Part shown: one piece after another, positions 11,771-23,830 of the stretch
Position numbering within the stretch: position 1 is the stretch's first letter
Layout of the letters: the number at the start of each line of letters is the position of its first letter
Source of the DNA: Apoda limacodes
Taxonomy: Eukaryota; Arthropoda; Insecta; Lepidoptera; Limacodidae
Assembly: GCA_946406115.1 (NCBI GenBank)
Contig: OX291545.1
Location: 22,687,153-22,751,152 of the forward strand
Direction: 5' to 3'
DNA: 64,000 nucleotides
Program-made: the position numbers and the translations under genes
Notes under the pieces: model-generated
Databases searched by the model: none
What the model was told of the DNA's origin: nothing
Seen by the model: only the letters and a program-made list of their open reading frames with translations

Positions 11771-12454
11771 TGCTTTGTGCAAAAGTAAAAACTTGTAATA
11801 ACATGCTCTACGCGGGTAAAGGAACAATTTTAATAATTGCTAACTTTGATCTCTCAAAGTAAATGTTTCATAAAATAAGTATCTTTGTAGTTATCAACAC
11901 AACATAGAATTTAAACTTGTTCACAATTTTCAAAACGCGAGCGGAATAAGAGCAAATGAGATGTACGCCAGTAAATTTTCCTAGAGGGTAGTAGTGAATT
12001 TTGCACGGGGCGCTGCATTATGCGGCGCACGTAGCGCCCTGTCTGCACGAGGGCGGGCCCGATGTACTGTCGGCAAACGCGTCCGAAGCTGCCAAGCTGC
12101 TGTCTCTACGGAACCTCGTTTATTATTTAAAGATCGGTACGGAAAAGTACTAACTTAGGGCCACGAAGTCCGCAAGTAAAACCAACTTTCTAAACGTTAA
12201 GGTTCCCTTCGAGTTTTAACTTTGTCAGTCTTAGTCTTTAGTTTTCTTAACCCATAAAATAAAGTTTACCAACACATAATTTATTCTCGGAGGTATAGAT
12301 ATAAATGACGTCAACTGTTGTGGTGAACAGTTAATAATGTTCGAAATAATCCGGTTTTTTCGATGGTATTCCGCAAAGATTACTTATACGTCTAGATACC
12401 GTGTCCCAAACAACATCAAACGGAGCACTGCGAGCCATTTTCGTAGCCATGTGT
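11771..12454. other. Unassigned DNA with a GC-rich patch
   Basis: About 12003-12115 is distinctly GC-rich ('ggggcgctgcattatgcggc'). It could be a regulatory island or part of an unrecognised repeat; no gene is supported. Confidence 0.35.
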
Positions 12455-12560
12455 GTGTAAATCAGCTAATACGACTATCATTTTTACATCTGTGTGCGTA
12501 ATTTCGGTGTTACCAACCCTAGAGTGATTATCCCAAATTGGAGAAATTTTACCTTTATTC
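12455..12560 (+). repeat. Dispersed repeat, plus copy
   Basis: 'catttttacatctgtgtgcg', 'ttaccaaccctagagtgatt' and 'atcccaaattgg' match the reverse complement of 49775-49880 in order. Confidence 0.5.
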
Positions 12561-12610
12561 GGTACTAGCGGCCCGTCCCGGCTTCGCACAGGTGGACTTT
12601 TATTTTTTAA
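12561..12610 (+). mobile_element. 5' edge fragment of a lepidopteran SINE/LINE repeat
   Basis: 'tactagcggcccgtcccggc' followed by 'ttcgcacagg' is the typical opening of a repeat widespread in Lepidoptera. Only the edge is recognisable. Confidence 0.5.
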
Positions 12611-14097
12611 ACATTGGTATAAACGTAGAGTAATTTTATCCCGGATTAATTATTTACGAACGGATGACAGGTGACAAAAGTAATGAAAATAATGATTCTG
12701 CATCCCAAAACGAACGCGCCCCGTTCGTTTAGCATTGGTATCAAAAATATCAAAATTTAAGTATCATCTGTGACAAACTGTCATTCGTTCTTCTACGATA
12801 TTTTTTTTACTTTTGTCACTTTTGACACCGAAAAATGAAACTTTAGACCCATGTCTGGAGGTGGGGTTTTTGTGTTAATCTGTCAAACTGCCTATACATA
12901 TTCATTATTTATGGTAGTGTGTGTGTGTGTTTTATCGTAGTGTGTGTACGTCAACCGTTCGTTTTGCTAGTTTTGTAAACAAAAATTTCGTTAGTAACGT
13001 TTCAAAGCTACACGAACCGTAGGTGTCGGTGGCAAAACTGGCGTTATCAAAAGTGTGAAAAGTATCCCAGAACGAAAGCGCCCTTAATGCACCCGTGTAG
13101 GCTGCTGTTTGCGCACTTTTGATCTGCCGCGCCGGCCGACTTGATAGGTAGGACGCTGGCGCCACGCGGCGGTAGCGTGACGTGATGTGACAATGAGACA
13201 GCCTTATTATTTTACACACCCAATTGCGCGTGGTCATTACTGGTCATATGCGGTCTTGCTAATGTAGTAGTAGTAGTAGGTGGTTAAATTTAAAATTTTA
13301 TACAAAGAGTTCAAGGTGTGACGTTACCTTTCGTTGTGAAGACAAAAAATTTTTATTTAACTACTAATGTGTTTTAAGATACGGTGATGAATTAATTTAG
13401 TTTCGTAGTCCATTAAATACATTAGACATACTACTTTTTCCATTGTGATTTACATCCAACTGTTATGTTTGTGTTAAAGTAAAATTTAAAAAATTGCATA
13501 AGTGATTACGTTCTATGAACACAATGTGTCACAGGGGTCATCATTACAGAAATACTTTATCAACCTGAAATAATGTACGTAGGTATGTGACGTTAGGTAA
13601 AAATAATATATTTTCGTTTTAATGTTCACCTTACTGAACTTGGGAATTTAAGGTACAGGCTTCTTGGCTTGGCAACACAGACAGAAAAATATTTGTTGCT
13701 ACTCCGGCGAATAATAATTTTGAAAAATTCGTTCGTAACTCAAATATAACAAGCAGATAAGTGTACTAACTTGTGAAAAGTGTTTTTTTTTTCATCAAGT
13801 GTTTTTTGCCAATAGTTCCTACACAATTTTATTGCACAAACTGCCATTTTTATAACTTTTCGCGGGAGCACAGTTCGCGTCGACGCACAGATTACGTATG
13901 ATGTAGTGTTGACAGCAAGTACATGAAAAATCAGGTACTCGGATTGGCTCGTTTTGTGTGCCTGAACACGGTATCTAGACGTATACATAATCTTTGGTAT
14001 TCCGTTTTAAATGTATGGTGGACATATCGGACGCAAACTAAACTCGAGACTACTTTTATAAAACTTAAATTGTAACAATATAGTTGTATACCTACTG
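12611..14097. other. Unassigned DNA with simple repeats
   Basis: A (GT)n run lies at about 12917-12931 and a (TAG)n run at about 13265-13279. About 13125-13185 is GC-richer. The minus-strand frame 12932-13237 is not recognised. Confidence 0.4.
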
Positions 14098-14160
14098 AGA
14101 ATCGATCCCAGTACTGTTAACCTAACCTAACCAGCCCAATGCACTACCACTGCGCTTATT
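14098..14160 (-). repeat. tRNA-like SINE head
   Basis: Read on the minus strand it has an A-box-like 'gcgcagtggtagtgcattgg' and, downstream, a B-box-like 'gggatcgattctca', at tRNA-like spacing with 'ggttaggttaggtt' between. This is the pol III promoter layout of a tRNA-derived SINE. There is no foldable full tRNA, so it is not called a tRNA gene. Confidence 0.45.
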
Positions 14161-14345
14161 CTTCTTCGCACATATAGGATTCCGTACCAAATCTAGAATA
14201 TAAGCCGTCCGAATGGCAGAATTTACGCTTTTGACCGAAAAAATCAGGTTTTTTTTTGTTTATTTGTCGGTTTGACAGAAGACAGACAGACGGACAGTGT
14301 AGTACAATTCGAACCTGTCTATTTTAATCAAACCTGGGGTCTTAG
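14161..14345 (+). repeat. Decayed 'ggttccgtac...cagacggacag' repeat fragment
   Basis: 'aggattccgtaccaaatcta' and, further on, 'gacagacagacggacagtgt' are the paired hallmarks of the repeat family seen at 5932 and 9255. The final 'cggaaccct' is missing. Confidence 0.4.
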
Positions 14346-15550
14346 CGACTATCATCTTCATCATGTCCACTGTTTAACGTAAGCATGTAGTGCTATTACC
14401 TTTACTGTGACATACGCCTCGCCGAGGACATAGTAGACCTAAAAGAATATCTGAAGGGCCTTAGTACAATGCTCAATAACCTAAATAGCATACCTACATC
14501 TTAACAGATTGATTTTAATATGAACATGAAAGAGTCGAGACTATTGCAAAGAAAAATATTTTGAACCTGTTACAGTGCAAAAAACTTTTCACATCCGGTG
14601 TATGGTTGCTAGTGTCGTGTAAGTTGAAACCATTTAACAATGGCGACTGTAGTTTTATTTTTTGACCACCAGCACCGGGTCAAAAATGTTTGTTGCACTT
14701 ATTCTAGGGTTATTCACTTATAACTGTACCAATTATTTTAGGGGTTACTCTCTACGAAGTTACGAAGAAGAGATGCTTGCCAAATATGGCTTATGTAACC
14801 GAAACGTGTCACTTACCTACTGCTACTCGAATTATTTTACTCAAATTGATATAACAGGATATGCAATATGCATAGATATAATTTCTTTATAAAATAAAAT
14901 TCTTTCTGATGATATCCGTAGAAATACTATTTTAAAGAACAAAGACCCAACCTTAAATTAATTAACACAAATTTCAAGCAAGAATTAGCCCCTCGGTCCC
15001 TGTCACGCTTTTCTAATAATTTATATATAAAAAAATATTGTCACATTCAGCTTTATCCACCCTCTTACCTCAAAGCGTGGCGTTATTAATGGCTGACCCT
15101 TGAAAATAATTATCTATCAGTATTCGAGCTTTGGTGTGCCTACTGTATTCTTATACATATACTTCTGCTAAAGATTGATATAACTCTATTACAGTGCATC
15201 TAAAAAAATCTTAGCACTTCGTTAAAACGCAACAATGGATAAAAATGTGAGTGTAAGTAAGAATAGATCAAAACTGACATTACGGTACATATGTGTTAAC
15301 AAACAAAAAACTATGCTAATATAACACATATGTATATACCAATTGTTCGCTTATTTAGACTACACGGAAGTACAGTTGCCAGAATTTGTGTCTATATTCC
15401 TATAGCGGATGAAATCGTGGAAATAAGCCAGTGCTACATAAGTAGAACGAACACAATTTTATCGATTTTATTGAAGCCTATTGTATCTTTTGGTAACCTC
15501 TGACCAGAAACAAAAAACGAACCCAGGACCTTCAACAAGTCAGATCATAA
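14346..15550. other. Unassigned AT-rich DNA
   Basis: No gene recognised. An ATG in good context at 15235 ('aacaatggataaaaatgtga') is followed directly by a donor-like 'gtgagt', but nothing else supports an exon. Confidence 0.4.
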
Positions 15551-15553
15551 AGT

Positions 15554-15577
15554 GCGAGGCCCCCATACAGGCCTCGC
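15554..15577. repeat. Perfect 8-bp stem hairpin
   Basis: 'gcgaggcc' at 15554-15561 pairs with 'ggcctcgc' at 15570-15577 across an 8-nt loop. It lies in a region with SINE-like features (the minus strand reads 'ggtcctgggttcg', resembling a B box, near 15528). Confidence 0.5.
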
Positions 15578-15677
15578 TCGTCCGGATACCGTGTTCCTTA
15601 ATGAAGCGGATAGACGTACTACTACTACACCACATCGGTCATCCATTTCATTTTATTAGCGCTTTTTCACGTTCACT

Positions 15678-15779
15678 CAGGGTCAGCTCATACCGAGACG
15701 CGAAGCGACGCGACGTGAAACTGCGTCTAGTGTCACTATATCGTATACAAGCAACGAGACTCGGTATGATCTGACCCTT
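15678..15779. mobile_element. Short hairpin MITE (about 100 bp)
   Basis: The left end 'agggtcagctcataccgaga' and the right end (reverse complement 'agggtcagatcataccgagt') form inverted repeats of about 25 bp with few mismatches around a core of some 50 bp. The ends occupy almost half the element, as in a MITE. No target duplication is clear. Confidence 0.6.
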
Positions 15780-16194
15780 AGGACTATTTATACATTATTC
15801 CCGGGCTGCATTCAATATCTTAGTGTTACAATACCACGGTGTGGCTACGCTAACCCCAGGATATCCAAACGTTATAACGTTACTCCAGTAACAAAGCAAT
15901 AAATAAAACAAAGTTATATTATTATACCTACGCTTAACTAAGACCAATGAATAGATAAGCGTTCTAGTTCGATTAAATAAACTAATAAAGTTTAGTCTGC
16001 TGATAAATAATATATCATTAAACTCCGGCGATTTGTTTGTAGGCCTGTCGTTAATATCTTTTGGTTTATGTTGTATAACCCTAATAAATAAAGTCGTCTA
16101 TACTCTTCAAGACACATTTTAATATTTACATAGCATAAAATTGATGGGAGTTTGGATGCGAAAGGTGCAGGACATTGTGAAGTGAAGTAGCTTG
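15780..16194. other. Unassigned DNA
   Basis: No gene recognised. The minus-strand frame at 15992-16216 matches nothing. Confidence 0.35.
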
Positions 16195-16240
16195 AGAGAG
16201 AGAGGCGTAGGCCCAACAGTGACCTGATGATGATAGGGTT
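16195..16240 (+). mobile_element. RTE-type LINE 3' terminus fragment
   Basis: 'gtaggcccaacagtgacctg' followed by 'atgatgatag' matches the usual 3' end of lepidopteran RTE LINEs ('ggcccagcagtgg...ctgatgatgatga'). Only the tail is present. Confidence 0.5.
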
Positions 16241-16455
16241 GGCTTTTATAAAGGTTAATTTCGTTTGTTAACAAATTAATCTGATGGTTAGAAAAGGGAT
16301 GTGTTCATATAAAAATAAACACTTATCAAACATATTTAAAAAAAAAAAATTGTTTGGTAGCAAGTACCGCAACTTTTCTTGAGAATATTTTTTTTATTAA
16401 TAATTTGAGAGTTCATGTATAAACTACATGAAGATTATTATTGCGTCTAAAAAAT

Positions 16456-16490
16456 TAGTTTTTTAGCGATAAAAAAGAAACCGCTGGACC
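16456..16490 (+). repeat. Direct repeat, left copy
   Basis: 'agttttttagcgataaaaaa' followed by 'gaaaccgctggacccat' recurs at 18728-18762 with a few changes. The two copies bracket the jockey-type LINE in direct orientation. Confidence 0.6.
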
Positions 16491-16639
16491 CATTTGGACC
16501 CAGCCTTAAAATGTCGAGTTCACAACTCAAATGCGCGACATATAATTTAGCAATATTAAAATGCGGAGCGATAATTCTATCATATATTGTTTCATTCACA
16601 GTGGCGCCTCAACCACGCAGAAACTTACATGTCTAAATA

Positions 16640-17149
16640 ATCTTCTAAAACTTCAAGTAAAAATCAAACACTTTCCACAGTGTCATGTCATATGGTATTT
16701 TGCTATGGGGTTCTGCTGCTGATATTCAAACCATATTTATATTACAAAAAAGGGCAGTACGAAGCATTTATGAGCTAGGAAGCCGAAACTCTCACAGGGA
16801 TGTTTTTAAAGAAATAAATATTCTTACGGTACCGTGTCAATATATCTATGAAAATATTATGTTTGTCCGTAAAAATATATCCCAATTTCCGAGGAACAGT
16901 GATAAGCACAACTTAAATACGAGAAATAAAAATAAACTTGCTATGCCAAAGTTTAGGCTTACTAAAGCCAACAAATCATTTATGGGAAGCGGTGTTAAAT
17001 TTTATAATAAGTTATCTGTAGAAATTCTTAACTTAGGTGACAAACAGTTTAAATTTTATATTAAACATCTGCTATGTAAGAAAGCATATTATAATGTAGA
17101 TGAAAATTTGAATGACAAAATTGTATGGCCTAGTATCACACAAAATTAA
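16640..17149 (+). pseudogene. Jockey-type LINE reverse transcriptase, C-terminal fragment
   Basis: The frame around 16674-17149 encodes the extreme C-terminus of a non-LTR retrotransposon ORF2: 'FHSVMSYGILLWGS', 'ILQKRAVRSIYELG', 'NKSFMGSGVKFYNKL', ending in a natural stop. This segment lies after the RT palm in the jockey clade and is recognised from the characteristic 'YGILLWG...QKRAVR' block. The catalytic FADD/YADD region and the endonuclease are missing, so the copy is 5'-truncated, as is usual for LINEs. About 155 codons are open, suggesting a fairly recent insertion. It cannot encode an active polymerase. Confidence 0.8.
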
Positions 17150-18569
17150 TGTTAGGTTTTCTATTCAAACTTAAATAATTTAGGTTTGATAAGTTAAAGG
17201 AGCACTCTAAAGACCAAGCTAAGTAACGATGTTATGTCTCTGTTGTTTACTTTATAGTGGTTGGTGGCGAGCTACCAGGGGATGCACCATGTGCAATCCG
17301 CCTTTGGTTGGCCTGGTTTTGGTGGGGCTTTGGATGTGTGGGGGTGTGGCGCACGAGTACGTACGTGTATGTGTGTATATACATATTTGGATAGATATTA
17401 TGTACTTGATGGCTTGGTTCCTGCATGACTGATTGGTAACAGGTGTACATCCGGGAGTTTCTTGTCACTTCTTCTCCCTTTAGGCTAGTTTCCGAAGTGA
17501 TGGTAGTTTAAATGATGTGCATTTGTTGCCGGGCTGTTGTGTAGGGGCTGGGCCACTTTCGGGTGTGCAACGTCTGTTTGAATATGTGTGTGCATTTATG
17601 TATATGTGCGTGTTTGTGTGTAGCACCCGCTCGTGTTCGGAGCCCTGCCGCTATCGGGCGGCCGAACGAGGATTGAATCAGATAGGACCTATAAGTTCTT
17701 TTACGTATAGTTTTATTTTCTATCTTTTATATATATTTGTATATTTAAATATATGTATTAATATTTGTCTGTATGTGTATATATGAATATGTGCATATAT
17801 TTGTATCTTATATTATCCTTAATATGTTATGAATACCTATTTATTTATTTATTTTCATTTTTGTAAAATGTAAATATGTATGTATGTGTATATATATATA
17901 TGTGTATATGTACGTCTGCTGTGTAATATTATATGTTATATGAATATAGTACAATCGAAGTTTTATTGGAGTTGCTTGAGTGTGTCATGCTCTCTCAAAG
18001 TGTCTCTGCGGTGGTGGCGTGTGTGTCGGGTCGTTACGTTCCCTAAAACATGGTTAAGCGAAGCGATGGCTGATTCATGTGTCATACTTGTGAACGGGTG
18101 CCGCCTGTGGAGGCTGGTCTGCTCTTGCAAACTTCCTTGTATTCTTGTTATATATATATTTACGTCTGTTATGTAATATTATATGTTATATGAATATATT
18201 TTTCTCGGGAGTTGCTTTAAATCCCGTCACAGAATAATTGAAAACTTTTAACGTATCACATGGTGCCCCCCCCTATGCAATCTCAAAAACAATAGGCAAT
18301 TGAAATATTACATACACGTTTTTTTTTAAATCAAACTATTTACATTGTAAATCTTATTTATTTAATGTTTCAATACAAAACATGTATTTATTAGTTGATA
18401 CACTATAATTTTATGTTTCGTTTGTGATTTTACAAAGATTACCTATTGGACGCACGCAATAAACATTATTGAAATTAGTTTGTAAAGCTAGTTGTAGTTA
18501 ATTTACTTGACAATTCGAAAGTGTTCTTAGTAATCCATTTGAATAAAAAGATTTTGATTTTGATTTTGA
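17150..18569 (+). mobile_element. Probable 3' UTR of the jockey-type LINE, with (TTTTGA)n tail
   Basis: The sequence after the RT stop is G/T- and TA-rich. It ends in 'acttgacaattcgaaagtgt', then 'catttgaataaaaag' and a 'attttgattttgattttga' tail, the 3' terminus typical of this lepidopteran LINE group. A long UTR of about 1.4 kb is inferred from continuity; part of it could be another insertion. Two near-identical segments of about 42 bp lie inside, at 17907-17948 and 18157-18198. Confidence 0.5.
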
Positions 18570-21500
18570 ATCAAATGATACAACTTGAAAACATTTTCTT
18601 ACATAACTCTGGACTTTCTTGTACTTATCCTCACTAAATTAAAATGGGACCAATCTGAGGGTTATTCCTTTCCTATACGTGAAAATTATAAATGACGGAG
18701 TTCTAAGGGAATAAACATTAAAAAAACAGTTTTTTAGCGATAAAAAACAAGCCGCTGGACCAATTTTGCTCAAACTCTTTTCAGATTTAAGTCATGACGC
18801 GGTATATCCATTGTTATGGTCACGAGAGATATCGATTCTTGAGCTATCTAAGAGCAAAAAAAATGTAACCTTCACACACTCACACACACCCACACACACA
18901 CTCAACATCAATCATACTATTTTCTTCAAAAAAATTAATAGAAATTATGCCCTGCGGTTTCTCTGACTTATCCGCGCTTATTATACTAACAGTCGGCTTA
19001 CTAGTAATTTAATAGTTTAATATTCTACACTAGTAATAACAACACCTAAATTAATATGATGGCAAATGAGAAAACTCTTATAACATACACTCGTACATAA
19101 CAATATATCAAAGTAAGAACAACAAGAAAAAGTTAGGGTCTAGCCTTCGAGATTGGCTTCGAAGGCTATCCTTGTCCAATCTTGATTAGTGCCGACGGTG
19201 CGTTAGGACAATGTAGATCGTGAAACTGACGAGGCGGCGTCCACGCTGCGAGCGATACACAAAAACAGCTAGCGCACACACACGAACACAGCGCCAGGTG
19301 CGTGTAGTACAAAGACTAGTTTAGATACAGGTCTTGCCGATGATAAAACTAACCGCTCAAGAACGCGGAAGAGGGATCCGTACATGAGAAGAAATACTTA
19401 AATCTTCATAGAATTAGGAATACATATGATAAATATACGTGCACAGAGATAACCTTTCTTCGTTTGAGACTCCTTGAAGGTTGGAAGAAAACATAGCACA
19501 AAGGCCATATAAAGTTTAAGGAGTCTAACACAAAGAAAGATCATTTCTGTATGTATACTCAAAAATGCTTGTAATGTGATCATTATTTTGACAACACTCT
19601 TTGAGCAAAGACGACCTTTCCGCGCTGCCCGAATAGTTGCCAGCAAAGCTGTATATAATTGCATTGCTGGTGAGTTTTAACCACCAGCAATTTCCTTTTA
19701 AAAATCCATAATCATCGAGTTTTATTTTATAGGCGCCAGCAAAGTTGTATGAAATTTAATTGTTTTAGCCACCAGAAATTTCATTTGAAAATACAATTTT
19801 GTCGAGTTTTGTTTAGTAAATTATAATTGCAAAGTAATTTACAAAAACAATCTTTTGCATTGGTAAAGCAACAGAGACCACGACTAGACTTAGAAATGTT
19901 TGAATGACAAAATATTGGAATTGCAATTCCGGAGTTTAATTATAATTATTAAATTTTCGTAAAAATAACTTATATGCATTACACCCCATTATAAATAATA
20001 CATCCTACTGGAGTGAAGGAGAATAAATTTATAATTTTTAAGAAATTTATTTTCAAGTCAAGCGTCTTGTGCATTTCGCTAAGTGCAAAAGTTTAGCACA
20101 CGCGTGGCGGTGCCGGCTACCATGCGATGCATTATGCGCCTCGACTCTAACTTTTTCACTTTGAAACTCTTCTCTTCTATAACACTTCCTTAAACAAATG
20201 CGCATTTATATTCTCCTTTTGAATGGCACTCATATACACGTTTTATAACTTATTTTGTTTATTTTAAAACTACCTAGTTTCCTGTGTTGTTACCCGCGCC
20301 ATTTAACTTTTTCTCTCTCAATCAAACTTTAACACACTCTTCTAAAACCTGTCATTTCAAGCGGCGGAATTACTTTATTTCACCCACTTAGGAGAGATTT
20401 TTTCAAAAATGCTAGTCTTATCCTTTATTTTATCCCCTAAAAGAAGAATTTCCTGAAACCGTGAAAAAGGTCAAATACATATTATCATGCATTTAACTTA
20501 AAAATTCATACGCAAACTTCCAACCTTAATTTCGCAAAATTCTTTTTAGTTTTACATACTATTTATAATTTTTATGGTTTTACCTAATATTTGTCAAAAA
20601 ATATCTCCATATTTTTATTACTCAAAAAGAAAATATTTAGGACGACGTGTCCTTAACGTGCAATTTATGTTGTCTGTAAGCTCGGAACAGCAAAATTTTA
20701 TTATGGCTGTTCTGTATAAATTTATTTGTAACATCCTTTGTTTCTACCCATAAATACAGAAGAATACGATACGAAATACAGAAGAACAATCACCCTCTCC
20801 CTTAGGTTTTTAGTAAAAGCATAAATATTGGCCGGAGAGCAGCCATAATTATAAAGTTCTCCACCTAGCTAGTTGGTGGCCGTCTTTTAACATCGCGTTG
20901 CCCACTTAAAGAACTTGTCCCTTTCTCTTCTATCGGGCCTACAAGCTGTCCCAACTAGCAATTATTACTCTTGATACAGCCTAAAGTTCCATAGCAGTGT
21001 TATATAAGTGATAGTTATAGCTCTATGTTTCTTCATAGCGTAATTTGCTGCTGAAAGTTTTAAAAGCTCCTTTTAGTAGCATTATAGTAACAGTTTCCAC
21101 TCATTTGACACTAAAACCTGTTTATAAGTAACAAAAAGTATACTTATGACACTATTAGTTGCACAACAAAGGCTTTAAGAGACTTTTTATTTCTCGGGGA
21201 GCTTTTAGAGTGCCAAAGAGAGTTCTTTAGTGAGTTTCAGTTTTTGATTAGAGCAAATTAGATATCCTTAACAGCTTAAATGCTTAGCTTATTTTGTCAC
21301 CATGTTATATTTTTTCTGTTGTTGTTATTAAATTTAATTGTCTTTAACTAAAACATGAATGATAATCAATGGAAAAAAAAATGTATAATTTGCACAACAA
21401 AATAAAAAATAAAATAAAATATTGTCGTAATTTTTTATTCGCAAACTAAATTAAATATTTATAATGTTGATGGCGCATGAAAATTTTTATAGAAAAAGCA

Positions 21501-21653
21501 TATATTTCAGTCAGTAAACTAGGGTTCCCATATGCTTTAATAATACTGAGCAGTTTATTTGTTCCTAATTAATTACGTACATTTATATTTTGGTTCGTGG
21601 GTTAGTATTTCCAAAACTTAAGAAAAAAAATGTAATATTATCGTTAGTGTTAA
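18570..21653. other. Unassigned AT-rich DNA
   Basis: It contains the right copy of the direct repeat (18728-18762) and a (CA)n-rich run at about 18873-18903. No gene recognised. About 19190-19310 and 20095-20150 are locally GC-richer. Confidence 0.4.
18728..18762 (+). repeat. Direct repeat, right copy
   Basis: 'agttttttagcgataaaaaa' followed by 'caagccgctggaccaat' matches 16456-16490. Confidence 0.6.
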
Positions 21654-23640
21654 TTAGTAGGTATTTGATTTTTTATAAGGAACCCCCTTGCGGGTAAAGG
21701 CTTCCTCCAGACTTTGCCATTTGGGTCGATCTTGTGCTAGTGTGAGCCATTTAGGTCCAGCGACCGCGCAGATGTCTTACGACCAGCGCGGCAGCGCTTG
21801 GCCGGGCGGGCAACGCGGCACTGCCTGGCGCGTCCCGATATCTCGGCCTACTGCCCGGCCTACTCCCACTTCGATTGTCGCATGAGTTTCATAGTGTCCT
21901 TCGCTTTTGTTCGTTTTCTTATTTCTTCATTTCTAAATTTACCTCTTAGTTTAATTTTAAGAAAACTTTTCTTCATAGCCCTTTGGAAAACTGAGATCCG
22001 CTTTACCTTTGCTTCCGTCAGGGACCAGGTCTGGCTACCATAGGAGAGTGAAGGAATAATGCAGGAGTTCTTCTTTTGAGATTAACAGGTAACTTCGATT
22101 TTAATAAGTGTTTAAGGGGCCAGTACCGCTTACCGGTACCACACCAAAGTAATTCGACTGTCTATTTCTTCTGAGTCTATATCTCTCAAGGATATTTGTT
22201 TCCCTAGGTATATATATTCGTTGAAGTACTCTATTTGTTCATTATTGATGTTCACGTTTGTTTTCGTAAATTTCGTCAGTATTTTCATCTTTTCGAAATT
22301 TATTTTCAGACCAAGTTTTTCACTACATTGGTAAAGAGCTGTCATCATAACTTGAATTGCATTGGCGCTGTTTGATAGGAGTTCTATGTAATCGGCGAAT
22401 CTAAGATGGCTTAAACGTTTATCTACTATTTTGATCAATTTGTCTTTCCAGTTGGTGTCGTGAAGTATCAGTTCTAGTACGGCAAATTATTGGGGACAGT
22501 GGATCACCCTGTCTCGTGCCTATATTCTAAAGAAAGGGTCTTGTCTGTCCAGCTTTACTTTACTTCTACAGTTGTTGTTAATAATGTAATGTTAATGTCT
22601 CTGTAAGTGTTATCGATCTCATGGAATTTAAGAGCTTCCTGAATCGCATTGTGAGAAATAGTGTCAAAGACCCTTTTATAATCAATAAAAGCTAGGTACA
22701 GAGGTTTATTGAACTCACAATATTTGCCTACGATTTGACATATTACTTGTATGTGGTCTATAGTTGAAAACGCTGGTCTGAACCCGGCTTGTTCTATTAG
22801 TTGTTGAGTAGGCACTGTGAGAAAAGTTTGTAAAAGTTTGTCATTAAATAATAGGCCAATGATTCGATACAAAAAATGCGTCTCCCTTCTTATATAAGAA
22901 TATAAAATATAAAAAAAATATATAGAGCAATATTATCTCGGATGCGCACCATTGCTTTGGCACAGTCTTGAACTTCAGTATCTCGTTAAACAATATGATC
23001 AAGACTCCGATTAAAATGTTCCCTGCTCCTTTTATTGCTTCATTTATGATAAAATCTGATCCAGGACTTTTCTGGTTACTGAGGTTTTTGATTACAAACG
23101 CTATTTCTTACTTTCAGAATTGTTGCAGCGGTTCTTCTATCTTATTTAATGGGGTTAATGTTCGGTGACAACGTTAGTGGATTGTTTCTTATTGTAGAGT
23201 TCTTTATAGAATTTTGTAGCAATAACAACTAGATCATTTCGGTTCACGGAAGTTGTTTGTGCTGTTTTTAATTTAGGTATCAAAGTTTGGCAATTCTGAA
23301 GTTTCTTATCAACTGGCTTTATTCCACCTGTTAACTCGATGTATTTTTCGTATCTTACTTGTATGTGTCGTATTCATCTTTTATATTTCGTGATATTGTT
23401 CTATATAACTCCTTAATTCCGCCTTAACTTTTTCAGTTTTGTTATGTCTTTGTTGTGGAGCATGTCTTTTAGATATCAATAATTTTACATTATTAGATAG
23501 TTTAAATTATTCTCAATGTTTCCATGTTTTTGTTTCGCTTAAGCTTTCTATGACTGAATTTTCGAGGTGTAGGTTTTTTCGTTAATTAAATATCTAGTTT
23601 TGCTTTTAATAATTTCTGGTATACACTGGTTCACTTTTCT
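21654..23640 (-). pseudogene. Degenerate RTE-clade LINE reverse transcriptase
   Basis: Read from high to low coordinates, the minus strand gives, in order: an N-terminal RT block about 23160-22970 ('AIKNLSNQKSPGSDFIINE'); 'QAGFRPAFSTIDHI' and 'LAFIDYKRVFDTI' (22872-22555); a 'GDPLSP'-like block about 22510; 'LRFADYIELL' (about 22400); and 'LGLKINFEKMK'. The C-terminus follows: 'CIIPSLSYGSQTWSLTEAKV' (about 22065-22000), 'RNEEIRKRTK' and 'LAQDRPKWQSLEEAF', ending about 21654. This order is that of an RTE/BovB-type polymerase that copies its RNA into the genome. The FADD motif reads FADY, and several stops and frameshifts break the frame, so it is dead. The endonuclease upstream is not recognisable. 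Confidence 0.8.
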
Positions 23641-23663
23641 CTAAAGTGGCCATTTTCAGAAGT

Positions 23664-23830
23664 CTAGCGGCATTTTGGGTAACATTTGGCCAAATGAGTT
23701 TATTTTACTAATTCGGATCTCCTGTACACGAATTTCGATGTTGGCACTCCCGATTTTTGACTTGAAGCTCAGAATTCAAGATGGCGGACGTTTTTTTACA
23801 AATACGATATGTCCACTCCCGAGGCCGATT
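23664..23830 (+). repeat. Dispersed repeat, plus copy (left bracket)
   Basis: 'tagcggcattttgggtaaca', 'tttggccaaatgag', 'cacgaatttcgatgttggca' and 'cagaattcaagatggcg' recur in reverse orientation at 29118-29280 with high similarity. The two copies bracket the nested LINE cluster in inverted orientation. Confidence 0.7.

Noticed and set aside
14098..14160. tRNA gene
   Set aside because: A- and B-box-like blocks are present but no acceptor stem or cloverleaf can be formed; SINE head preferred.
15235..15260. Short first coding exon (ATG plus donor-like gtgagt)
   Set aside because: Four codons and a motif this short occur by chance; no downstream exon is recognisable.
17229..18176. Several Val/Tyr/Cys-rich frames
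   Set aside because: Low-complexity translation of the TG/TA-rich LINE 3' UTR.
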